The notes under the pieces were generated by a model. The model saw nothing but the letters and a program-made list of their open reading frames with translations, searched no databases and had not been told where the DNA came from. Made by a program: the position numbers and the translations under genes. Positions 23,146 through 35,200 of a stretch of 64,000 nucleotides of DNA are shown here, one piece after another. Origin of the DNA: Siphonodentalium dalli (lineage: Eukaryota; Mollusca; Scaphopoda; Gadilida; Siphonodentaliidae); contig CP136064.1 in NCBI GenBank assembly GCA_032622095.1, positions 259,573,863 to 259,637,862 on the forward strand, given 5' to 3'. Each line of letters begins with the position of its first letter. The stretch's first letter is position 1.

Positions 23146-23278
23146 GTTTGTCTGGAGAATTAGAGACGGATAATGAGTTTCCTCGAATTTTCTTCCTCAT
23201 GCATGAATGGTTCACATCTTCCGGAAATCTCGCAAACCAACTCATCGATTTGTATCCTTTCGTTATGGAATTTCCAAG
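23146..23278 (+). CDS. RASGRP: RasGRP exon: RasGEF-N region
   Basis: The acceptor is TAATTTCAG ending at 23145. The frame begins with two bases of a split codon and contains [20 protein letters not shown], which resembles the conserved 'FLLMHRW' segment of RasGRP N-terminal regions. I placed the 3' end at CCAAG|GTTGTT because phase 2 (AG) joins the next exon (G TTC TGG) to give Arg-Phe-Trp, matching the family's R-[YF]-W. This gives a segment about a dozen residues shorter than vertebrate RasGRPs. A donor at 23251 (TTT|GTATCC) plus an unseen short exon in the 8-kb intron is the alternative. A D element ends 57 bp upstream. Confidence 0.75.
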
Positions 23279-26200
23279 GTTGTTTGAAAGTCGCATGAAG
23301 TCTTCAATAAAATAAAATAGCTAGGTTTTCATTACTGCCTTCACGATTTTTAAAAATATTTTTTTATTTAGCCTGAATATTGCAGCCCATTATTTACCAT
23401 AAGTCACTATTAAATCATGTTATCTGTATCTGCACAGTGGTTTGGTCAGAATAACAATATGTGGCTGTAGAGTCGCACCCTGTTCAATGCTGACAAGTTT
23501 TGACCCTTGAGCAAGGTCACTCCGCTTACTGTGATGGCGTTCTCATACCTACGAAATATGTATCCAGTGTGTTGGTCAAACGTAAGTTCATGTTGAAGGT
23601 TTAGTATGTATGTGTGCATGTCTTGCCGCTCCAGTGAAGCATTTGTACAAATGGCAGCACACATTAGGCTGAGCATTGCTCAACGACTGGGGTAATAATG
23701 TAACTGCTAATTCATTCAAGCGCTTAGAGACTCATGTGATTAAAGATGCATAATCTGAATTAATGCTCCCAAATTACTATTTCTTTGGCTTCGGGGGTCA
23801 AAAATATTTGATTTGAGTCTAGGAACCCAACCATCAAAGCTCAGAGTGATCAGGTATCGATTTTTTAAATTTGTTATTTCTCGAGATGTGTTGTTAGTTA
23901 TTGGTGGCCTGGTAAAAAGTCGTCAAACAGATGGTCTCGGACCAAATTGGGGATGACTGCCTGTCATTTGCAGAATGATGTCCCCAGAGGGTGAATTTAG
24001 TGACGCTATCTCGCTTGGCGTGCTAGCATCACCAAATTCACCCGCTAGGGACCTCATTCTGCATAGCCTCATCTGCTAGACTGATGTTCCCAAATGGAGA
24101 ATATTGTGTATGTTCACCCATTGGGAACCTCAATTATGCAATGTGTCATCTGCCATCCGAAATTTTATAATAAAGAAACTTTGCAGAGAAGATGAGGCCT
24201 AAGCAGAATGAGGTCCCAGTGTGTGAATTTAGTGATGCTAGCCCGCTATGCAGGATAGCATCACTAAATTCACCCTCTGGGGACCTCATTCTGCAAATGA
24301 CAGGCACATAATCTCAGGCTCACTAGGGAGGCTTATGAATGCCCACTATGCACCTTACCGACTGAGCTATCAGGGGGGGGGCTCATTGCCCTTGTTGTAT
24401 ACTTTTATCTGAACGTTTTGCTTAACTATCTAAGATACAAACACAGCCAGGAGGATATAGAGTGTGATACAGAGGCATGTCGACACAAAACCACAGATTT
24501 TAGTTGTAAAAAACAAATTTACAAATGTAGACTTTGTTATGCTATAGGGTAAGTTGTGTGATTGTATGACAGTTTGTATTTATATGTGTATTTCACCCTT
24601 TCATGCTGGGAGGCTCAGCTGATGCAGCATTAACCCTTTACCCAACAGAAGGGCCCTGTGCCAATGCATTCTCTTATATATGCGAGTCGACCATAGGCCA
24701 ATGCATTCTCTTATATATGCGAGGCGACCTATGGTCATATATAAGAGAATGCATTGGCACAGGGCATAACTGTAACTATCACAATGTGGTCAAGGAGCCG
24801 GTTCCAATGATATCCATATTTGTATGGTTCTATTGAGACAGACCGAAGATATTTTAGGCTGTTGAAGCTTTATTTGGCCGGTTTTGGCCGTTTTGTTGGG
24901 TAAAGGGTTAAAGATCCTGGGTCAGTGTATTCTCTAATAGACGTAAGTCTCCCATAGGGAGCCTCACACATATAAGAGAATACACTGGCTTACAAGGTCA
25001 GGGTAAATATTGTTCTCTTATATATGCGAGGCTCCCTATACATAAGATAATGCATTATACAGGGATTTCACAAAATTTCAGGAAACTCCAGTCATGGAAG
25101 GGTTAACCCCTTCTATACTAAATTAATTCAACCACTTAAATATAAAAGTACAGTAATGCTCTAAATAATCGACTTCTTAACCTTATTTAGAGCATTACTG
25201 TATACATCGGAATGGTCTATTGTTCATCTGGAGGGAATTTCAGGAAAAATAAGCAGACAGTAGGTTAAAGACCCTTTGAGTGCCAGGTCGATTTTTGTAT
25301 CGACCCATATACCCTTGCCAATGCATTCTCTTATATATGCGAGTCGACCATATGTCGCCTCGCATATATAAGAGAATGCATTGGCCTAACAATTTTTTTT
25401 ATTTTTTTATTTTTTTTTTATTTTTATTTTTTTACAATTTTAATAATTTATTCTTATATTCTTTAACAGACTTATTTTGTAGGTTTAGGGCCGATGAGAT
25501 CGGCCCCTGGCACTCAAAGGGTTAAAGAAAGTGTTAAGATACATGGGAGATTTACAGATAAATGGGAGAATTAATTGAATACAGAAATTATTAAATGTAT
25601 TAAATATAATGTTTCACCAACATTTATCTACTATTTGCCACTTTAACATTTATATTTGACCTCCAAATCTGAATTATTTCTTTTTCTGAAATAACTACCC
25701 CCCTTGCTCTCTGGGTCTTCTGGCATCCCTGCTTGCCAACTAAATTTTTCAAGCATTTGTTGGTCACATACCACCATACTTCAGAATTCTATATAATGAC
25801 CTCAAGCCTTGAAATAGGGTGTCTGTCATTTGCAGAATGAGAATTTAGTGATGCTACCCCACATAGCGGGCTAGCATCACCAAATTCACCCTCTGGGAAC
25901 CTCATTTTGCTGAGTTGTAAGCAGAATGAGGTCCCCAGAGGGTGAATTTGGGGATGCTAGCCTGCTATGCGGGGTAGCATCACTAAATTCACCCTCTGGG
26001 GACCTCATTCTGCAAATCACAGGCACACTATTTCAAGGCTTGAATGACCTTGACCATTACAACCAACATGCAAAATATCTCGGTTAACCGTCTGCATCGT
26101 GTGACAATTTGTGTAATTAAACCTAGTAACTGAGTTGAACAGATTTTCATTTTGGGTTCTTGCCAACTTTTCACTGTCTCGTGGAGAGTTGTTTTTGTGA

Positions 26201-29200
26201 CTTTCTAATTGCATGGTGTGCAAGCCTCGAAATATTGTGTCTGAAATTTGCAGAATAAGGTTCCTAGAGGGTGAATTTGGTGACCCAATCCCGCACGGCA
26301 GGCTAGCGTAACCAAATTTACCCTTTGGGAACCTCATTCTGCTTAGGCTATGGGAGACCTAGGATCAGATTGAATTTATAACCCCATCCCAAAAGATGCC
26401 GGGTATACGGGATTACATGCGTCCATCCGTCCGTCCGTCCATCTGCTCATATAGCTCAACCATCGGTTATCGGATATCGATGAAATTTGGTATGCAGGTT
26501 TGGCATCAGGAGGGCTTTCAAAAGAGGGTCATTGACGTTGTTCACATTTTCCGTTCGTTAGAATTGTCTAGTAATTTGTTAGTTCATCACATCTTTTTTC
26601 ACAATTTGGTTTCCGACCTGCCCATATTTCGGTTTTCACCATGGCGATATCCCAGCACCTGTCACCATGGGGATATCCCAGCACCCGTCACCATGGGGGT
26701 ATCCCAGCACCCGTCACCATGGGGGTATCCCAGCACCCGTCACCATGGGGGTATCCCAGCACCCGTCACCATGGAGGTATCCCAGCACCCGTCACCATGG
26801 GGGTATCCCAGCACCCGTCACCATGGGGGTATCCCAGCACCCGTCACCATGGGGGTATCCCAGCACCCGTCACCATGGGGGTATCCCAGCACCCGTGGTG
26901 CAACCTCTTGTTTATGATGTTTAATACTTTTTAAACTTAATGGATTCTCCCATTTAGTAAAAGTACATATAGATGATCTACAAAGAGTCCCCAGTTTATA
27001 ACATAATTTACATCTACTAATTTACATCTACTAATTTACATCTACTAAGTTACATCTACTAATTTACTGAATGCTTTTTGCAAATTCCGCCACAAATGAC
27101 AAACATATTTAACCCTTTCAGTGCCAGGGGCCGATCTCATCGGCCCTAATTTACGGTCTGTAAAATCGGCCCTAAATCATTTTTAAAATAAATTATTAAA
27201 ATTGTAAGAAAATTGTAAAAAATAATAACAAATGATGAAAATTTGTTAGGCCAATGCATTCTCTTATATATGCGAGGCGACCTATGGTCAACTCGCATAT
27301 ATAAGAGAATGCATTGGCACAGGGTATATGTGTTGATACAAAAATCGGACCTGGCACTGAAAGGGTTAAATCAACAAATGGGACATGAAACTAACATCGG
27401 CTTCTATAAGGTATGCGATGATATTTCACGTAACTATTCATTGTTTGCCCACTTAAAGAAATAGTCCCAGATAAATAAAGACGATTTGTTATATTTAATG
27501 GCGAATATTTAATGATAACTTTTCAAACTCTTCAGTCATTATAGTTTAGTGGAAAAATATTGGAAGCCATAGTTAGACGACAAACGTCAAAGGTCACCTA
27601 GCTCTATTTCCTGTTATTAAACGATCGTTTAATATCATAATTTATAGAATGGGTTTATTGAATGGAATAAGGATAGGATCATGTAATAATATAAAGTTAT
27701 TATACAATGCTGTGTACAGTATGTGTTTTTCTTGTACGAGTCCAGGTTGTGGTGAAAAGTCATATTGGACGAGACACACCAGTGTCGAGTCCAATATGAC
27801 TTTTCACCACAACCTGGACGAGTACAAGAAAAACTCATACTGTACACAATATTGTATAATGACATTTTTATTATCCATCTGTATGTTTATCCAAATTTTG
27901 GGAATAAAACTTTTGTGGTTATTTTTGGTATTTGTCGGCACTTAATTCTCTATAAAAGCCTGTATATTGATCATCAGAAAGCATGATTTGGAAAAGTAAA
28001 CACGGAAGTGAGAAAAAAAAACTCAATGCGGAAATGAACTGTCTGCTAAAATCCATCAGTGTTGCGCTCGCATCACAATTTCACCGATTCATTTCGCAAT
28101 AGCGTTAATTCGTGACGTCACGTAGTCCCAATAAAAAGTGATATTGTACAGTCGGGAGTCCAATATGACTTTCGGGAGTCCAATATGATTTTTTCCAGGA
28201 CTATCACGTGTGGCTTTTGCCCAATCGGAAATGGTGTTAGTTAAGGGATGGATAATAAATTGGAATATTACTCATCTATTAATCTTTTGGAGGGATGTTC
28301 AGGAAACATGAGCGGGCGACATTCAGACAAAAAGATACAGTAATGCCATAAGTAATCGACTCTTTAACTACAGCAGAATTATGGGTATCTAAATTTTCAG
28401 GATTTAGTCGGAAATATGGCTTGTTGCCATATTTCCGACTAAATCCTGAAAAGTTACCCATAATTCTGCTGTAGTTAGAGTCGATTACTTAGGGCATTAA
28501 TGTAGTACAAGCACAGAACGATTCCTATTCATTGGTGGGAAGTATTCAGATAATAAGTTCACAGAACGATTCCTATTCATTGGTGGGAAGTGTTCAGATA
28601 ATAAGTTCACAGAACGATTCCTATTCATTGGTGGGAAGTGTTCAGATAATAAGTTCACAGAACGATTCCTATTCATTGGTGGGAAGTGTTCAGATAATAA
28701 GTTCAACATAAAGAGTGGTCGTTTGTTGAACTTATTATCTTAACATTTCTAAAGGCAATGAGTTTTTCGTAAATAATGGGTTAATGAGTTATTAATTAAA
28801 AGTTATAAAAACATGATATGATACTCGATATTTAAACATTTTTAGTAGTGAGTGCTTAAAAATTATTTGTTGTCACTTAATTTGCCAATAAGGGCATTTT
28901 TTTCAATAACCTTAACCTTAACTGTGATCAATTGGTGTTGTCACTCTTCTGTAGATCATAGCTGTGTGAACAGCAGCAGTTCGACATGTTAGCAGTCTGT
29001 TAATTTCAATTGACCGACCAATGAAAATGATGAAAATAAGTTTCTCTTCAAGCGAATAATGTGGTTGTTGTATATAGTGACAAGCTGGCGCTCGCCATTC
29101 CATTATTATACCCCTGCAACGAGCTGTGGGGGGGGGGGGGGGGGTATACTGGAATCGGCTTGTCCGTTCATCCATCTGTCCAGCAGTATGTTCGTCCATG

Positions 29201-32200
29201 GACACAATTTTGTCCGAGCTTTTATTCCTACAATTTTTTGTCAATATTTTTAAAACTTTGCACAGATATTTAGTACCATGAGAACCAATGCACCTGCGAT
29301 TATGAGGTCTATCCAACTTTTTTTTGTGGAGTTAACCAGAGTTAACCGCCTTTTTCAACATAGATAATTTTCAATATTGGGGTATACATTAGTCCCACCT
29401 GGCACAGGCCCATCACTTATTTAGAAAGTCACTGATCCGATACAGAATCAACATGCACCCCATTCAGCATCTTTCATCATACAGTTTATCTATTATATAT
29501 TTTGGAACTTCTGTCTCTGTGTATGTACAGTAATGTCCTAAATAATCGACTCCTTAACCACAGCAGAATTATGGGTAATTTTTCAGGATTTAGTCGGAAA
29601 TAAGCCATATTTCCGACTAAATCCTGAAAAGTTACCCATAATTCTGCTGTGGTTAAGGAGTCGATTATTTAGGACATTACTGAACGGATGTATGTTCAAA
29701 AGACATAATTGCAGAGAACTTATCTGATTTTATCACATAATTAGCCCCTAAACTTTGCTTCATATTTTTTAGTAAGACACACATGTATTATCGGCACATG
29801 CAGTGATGTAAGAGCTTAGTGCAATGATATCAATACCGGAACTTTATTATTATGTTAACCCTTTACCCAACAGACCGGCCAAAACCGGCCAAATAAAGCT
29901 TCAACAGCCTAAAATATCTTCGGTCTGTCTCAATAGAACCATACAAATATGGATATCATTGGAAGCGGCTCCTTGACCACATTGTGATGGTTACAGTTAT
30001 GCCCTGTGTCAATGCATTCTCTTATATATGCGAGTCGACCATAGGTCGCCTCGCATATATAAGAGAATGCATTGGCCTAAAAAAAAACTTTTTTTACCAT
30101 TTTTTCTTACATTCTTTAACAATTTTATAATTTTTGATGTGTTAAGCCAATGCATTCTCTTATATATGCGAGGCGACCTATGGTCGACTCGCATATATAA
30201 GAGAATGCATTGGCACAGGGCCCTTCTGTTGGGTAAAGGGTTAATTAGAATATAATTATGATATTCGATTTATGTTGGGTTGTTTAGTGTTGACTATGAG
30301 ATAAACATGGGTGATAAGGGTGGTTGAACAATTTTGTCAACATGAAAAGACACATTTAACATGGAACTATATTTTTTCTTGAAGGTGTCTTTATTTCCTC
30401 TTTGGTTGTGATAAGGAAATCAATAATATTATAATTGTTTTTAGCCTTTCAAGATAGTTATTTCCTTCCTAAAATGTGATTATGTGATAAAATGCATTTA
30501 AAATTTGTCGCAATTCTATACAAAATTTATTAATCTCATCTACTACATTCGAATCGAGCCAAAGCTCGGCTAGAATCGAATTTAGTGCACTCGGTTAACC
30601 CTTTACCCAACAAACCGGCCAAAACCGGCCAAATAAAGCTTCAACAGCCTAAAATATCTTCGGTCTGTCTCAATAGAACCATACAAATATGGATATCATT
30701 CGAACCGGCTCCTTGACCACATTGTGATAGTTACAGTTATGCCCTGTGCCAATGCATTCTCTTATATATGCGAGTCGACCATAGGTCGCCTCGCATATAT
30801 AAGAGAATGCATTGGCCTAAAAAATATATTTTTTTAACACTTTTTACCATTTTTTCTTACATTCTTTAACAATTTTATAATTTTTAATGTGTTAAGCCAA
30901 TGCATTCTCTTATATATGCGAGGCGACCTATGGTCGACTCGCATATATAAGAGAATGCATTGGCACAGGGCCATTCTGTTGGGTAAAGGGTTAATAACTG
31001 CGTATAGAATTGTTACTCATTAGAGATTCTCCATTTATGGTATATATAAACTGGAAACCAGTCATTTTTTTTACCAATACTGGGATTAAATTAAAACAAA
31101 TAACTCTTGCTTAGATTAAGGTTATGAGTTAATTATAACTGAAAAGTTTTAAAGTCAAATTTACTGCAACGTTGTCTTCAAATTTTTCGGTTACAACTGC
31201 ATATCCTTAATCGAAACAAGAGTAATATCTTAACTATTTTCATTACCATTTCGTTCATAAAGCCATTGTGAAAAAAATCCAAATTGTGCTTATTTTGGAT
31301 TTTTTTCACACTGATAATATGAATGTTCTAATGTCATGTGTGACTTTTACATTGTGAAAATTTGCCCCGACTGACTGATAGTAATATTTTAGTAATATTT
31401 AGTTAATTTTTTGTAAAATTTAGTGAAATTTTTGTAACAGTTTGTAGTCAAATTTCTCATTTACTGTATGTGTGCTTTTATTTTAGGTTCTGGATAAGTA
31501 AATTCCCACTGCATTTCGACTGTGACAAAAATTTGTTTACATGCATCAAAGAATTCGTACAAGTCCTGAAAGCAGACGGCAACAAGAAAATGAGAGATGT
31601 TATAGACAGAGAGCTAACAAAAGTGTAAGTGTAAATGACTACTGTATCTACAGACACATGCAGGCAGCGTCATGAGTGGCATGTCACAGGAACCAGCCTA
31701 GACTTGGGCGTCATCTTCTCCAAGTCTGAGTTTAGTGTGCCTGTCATTTGCAGAATGAGGTCCCCCGAGGGTGAATTTAGTGATGCTATCCCTCATAGCG
31801 GTCTATCATCACCAAATTCACCCTCTGTGCACCTCATTCTGTTTAGGCCTCATCTGCTCTGGAAAGTTTCTTTATTATAAAATTTCTATAGAAACTTCTT
31901 CACATAAATTCTATTTCTTTGTAGTTAGTTTCTCTATATCCACAAATTGGCAGACGACACATTGCATAATTTATGGTTCCCAATGGATGTATATCACAAT
32001 ATTCACCATTTGGGTTTATGTCTCCCATAGCAGATGATGCCATGCAGAATGAGGTCCCCAGAGGGTGCATTTAGTGATGCTAGCCCTCTATTTGGGATAG
32101 CATCACTAAATTCCCCCATCTGGGGACCTCATTCTGCAAATGACAGGCACACTAAACTCAGGCTTGATTTTTCTCCCTAAATTGTGCCATTTCTCCTTAA

Positions 32201-35200
32201 TTTAGTCCTCGGGATAATTAGTGACTTCTCTCTCATATACCATATGCACATGTCCCAACAGCATGTTTAAAGTTAATTTCCTGATTATAATAGTGTATTT
32301 ACTCATTTAATGATTTTATAATGGGCTCTTGTGTTGCATAATACTTATTGGATCATAGAAGTTGGGGTGTAAAATGAATGTCACACTTTATTACTTTTCC
32401 CTGATAACAGTCCATTCCCCACTATTAACCCTTTCAGCTGATGCAGCATTAAAGACCCTGTGCCAGTGCATTCTCTTATATATGTGAGTCGACCATTGGT
32501 CGCCTCGCATATATAAGAAAATGCATTGGCCTAACAACGTTTATTATTTTTTATAAATTTTTCTTTCATTCTTTAACAATTTTTATAATTTTTTATAATT
32601 TTTTCTTACATTCTTTAACAATTTTTACAATTTTTTATAATTTTTTCTTAACATTCTTTAACAAATTTTTATAACTTTATTCATTTTTTCTTACATTGTT
32701 TAACAATTGTAGATAATGATATAAAATTTGTCAGGCCAATGCATTCTCTTATATATGCGAGGCGACCCATGGTCGACTCGCATATATAAGAGAATGCATT
32801 GGCACAGAGTTTTCGCAAAAATTCAGGAAGCTCCAATCATGAAAGGGTTAAGCAAATAGTGAGAAGGCACTTCCCTATTTGCTTATTTGAAACATCTAGA
32901 CTGGATCCCTGGCGCGTCTTCCTCAATTTCTGCATCTGACACTGAATTAGAATGAACAATACAGAGACATGAGTGAATTCTTTGCCTTATTCTTGCTCAT
33001 TTCGCCCTATTCCCCCCAACAATGTATGCTATTTGCTTGGCTTACAACTGACTATTGTGAATCTACAATTCAATTATCCACTGTTAGGGTATTATAAAAA
33101 CAATTAATACCTTTATTGATCAAATTAGGAATGTTTACACATTAGTCTGATTGTTACCAGCTGTGAAAGCATCGCCAGGTGTCATCAAGTGTTAATCTAA
33201 TTGTTGTGCTTTTGAAAGGATCCTCAGTTCGCGACCCACAATACACAACCAGGTCAACGGGTTCTGACACTCACACAGGAGTGGAAGGCGGGCATTGCTC
33301 CATCAAGAGTTGAGCCCAGACCGACCTTAAGTCAACTGGCTGGCATTGCACCCTCTTCCTAGTGTTGAGCCCATAGTACAAGCATGGAAGACAACAGACT
33401 AAGGCAACTGCAGTCTGCGCAAGCACAAAATAGGACATTAAGTCTTCATCGCCAGTCCAGGTTCGGAATGGGGGTGGGGCTTTGGTTCTTGCTGCGGTGG
33501 CATCCACCCCATTCACAGTAGGCAAACACCTACTGTGCATGGGCATATAGTAATCTACTTACAAACTCACAAACCCTACAATTGCTCTTCAGCCGAATTA
33601 TAGCATCCAAAAGTGGGTTGTAGGAGAGGGCTAACAGCGTGGGTTGTAGGAGAGGGCTAACAGCGTGGGTTGTAGGAGAGGGCTAACAGCCCTTTCAAAT
33701 CTTCCCGGGTATCATCCCAATCTCCAAACTTGCCCTCTATGGAAGTTTGGTAAAAAACTTTGAAAACTAATTTTTTGTGTGGCATAAGCAAATCTGAAAT
33801 GGGATGAGAGCATTGTAATAAGTGCATGCCTTGAAATAGTGTGTCTGTCATTTGCAGAATGAGGTCCCCAGAGGATGAATTTAGTGATGCTACCCCGCAT
33901 AGCGGGCTAGCATCACCAAATTTACCCCTGGGGACCTCATTCTGCTTACACCTCATCAGAATGAGGTCCCCAGGGGTGAATTTGGTGATGCTAGCCCGCT
34001 ATGCGGGGTAGCATCACTAAATTCATCCTCTGGGGACCTCATTCTGCAAATGACAGACACACTATTTCAAGGCTTGAATAAGTTTATTTTGTTTTTGTTA
34101 CTGTTCATGTTTTTAACCCTTCCATGACCGGAGCTTCCTAAAGGGCACCTCGCATATTTAAGAGAATACATTGGCCTAACAATATTTACCTTGACCTTAT
34201 AAGCAAGAGCATTCTCTTATATATGCAAGACTCCCTATGTGAGACTTACATATATAAGAGAATACACTGGCCTAACAATATTTACCTTGACCATGTAGGG
34301 AGCCTCGCATATATAAGAGAATGTACTGGCACAGGTTCTTAAATGCTGCACCAGCTTCGCTCCCATCATGAACATTCTGCTGACATAAAATGCAGCCATT
34401 TTCTCACAATTATGTTTGGGGATTACAAGCTATTAGGATCATGAATCATGAAAACGAAAGTACAAAATGACCCGTCTTACAATTTTACCTGCAAACGAAA
34501 TGTACGTTCGCAATGCATACCACTAATCCGTTACAAAGAATTGTTCATTAATGAGGCCTAACAATACAGCTGCAAACTGTTATTTTACGTATTGTATACT
34601 ATAACAAAACCCTTTATACGTGTGGCTTCACCAGAATGTGAAAATCAATTAATACGAGTCTTCAATCAGAGGGAACATCAAAAGTGAATGTTGATGAGTG
34701 GGTATTTACTGTACTGGAAATAAGGAAATCCCTCTGATTTGGGAAATCCCCGTAATTTCATGAATTCAAAAAATTAAAAAAACATCGTTTTTTGGGGGAT
34801 TTGAATGCAGGGTTTTGCTGAATCCGGGAGATATATAGACAGAACAAAACGCGCATCTTAATCGAGAATCTTTTATCGAATGAGTTGCGGATGGCGCAAG
34901 GATATATTTCGCGAGAGCGTAGCTCGAGCGAAATATAACTTTCCGCCGTCCGCAACGAGTCCGATAAAAGATTCCAGATTATGATGCAAGTTGTGTTCTG
35001 TATTTATTCTACACCGTTCAGTCAAATAAGTTAAATCCATGAATGTCACCTCCATTGTTACTATAGCTACCTTTATTGTGATTTAAATCTGACAAATAAC
35101 CAGTAATTATGCGGGGATCACCGGAAGCGGATGATCGACATAATGTACGTCATCTTTCTTGGCGACAACGTCAACAAGAATAGTTCCGGCTTGTATTCCT

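Larger units (their letters stand above)
31687..32914. mobile_element. D element with A1 and C3 nested
   Basis: CAGGAACCAGCCTAGAC faces ATCTAGACTGGATCCCTGG. D body segments are 31687-31720, 32167-32424 (CTTCTCTCTCATATACCATA, GGGCTCTTGTGTTGCATAAT) and 32852-32914. The element begins 62 bp after the exon donor. Confidence 0.87.

Noticed and set aside
26396-26934. Three open frames of 85-173 codons in the 26-bp array
   Set aside because: The 26-bp unit is stop-free in every frame and lies within an E repeat. No start context or homology.
33271-33546. 91-codon - strand frame in a GC-richer block
   Set aside because: No motif beyond a short hydrophobic run. It could be a repeat remnant; evidence is insufficient for a gene.
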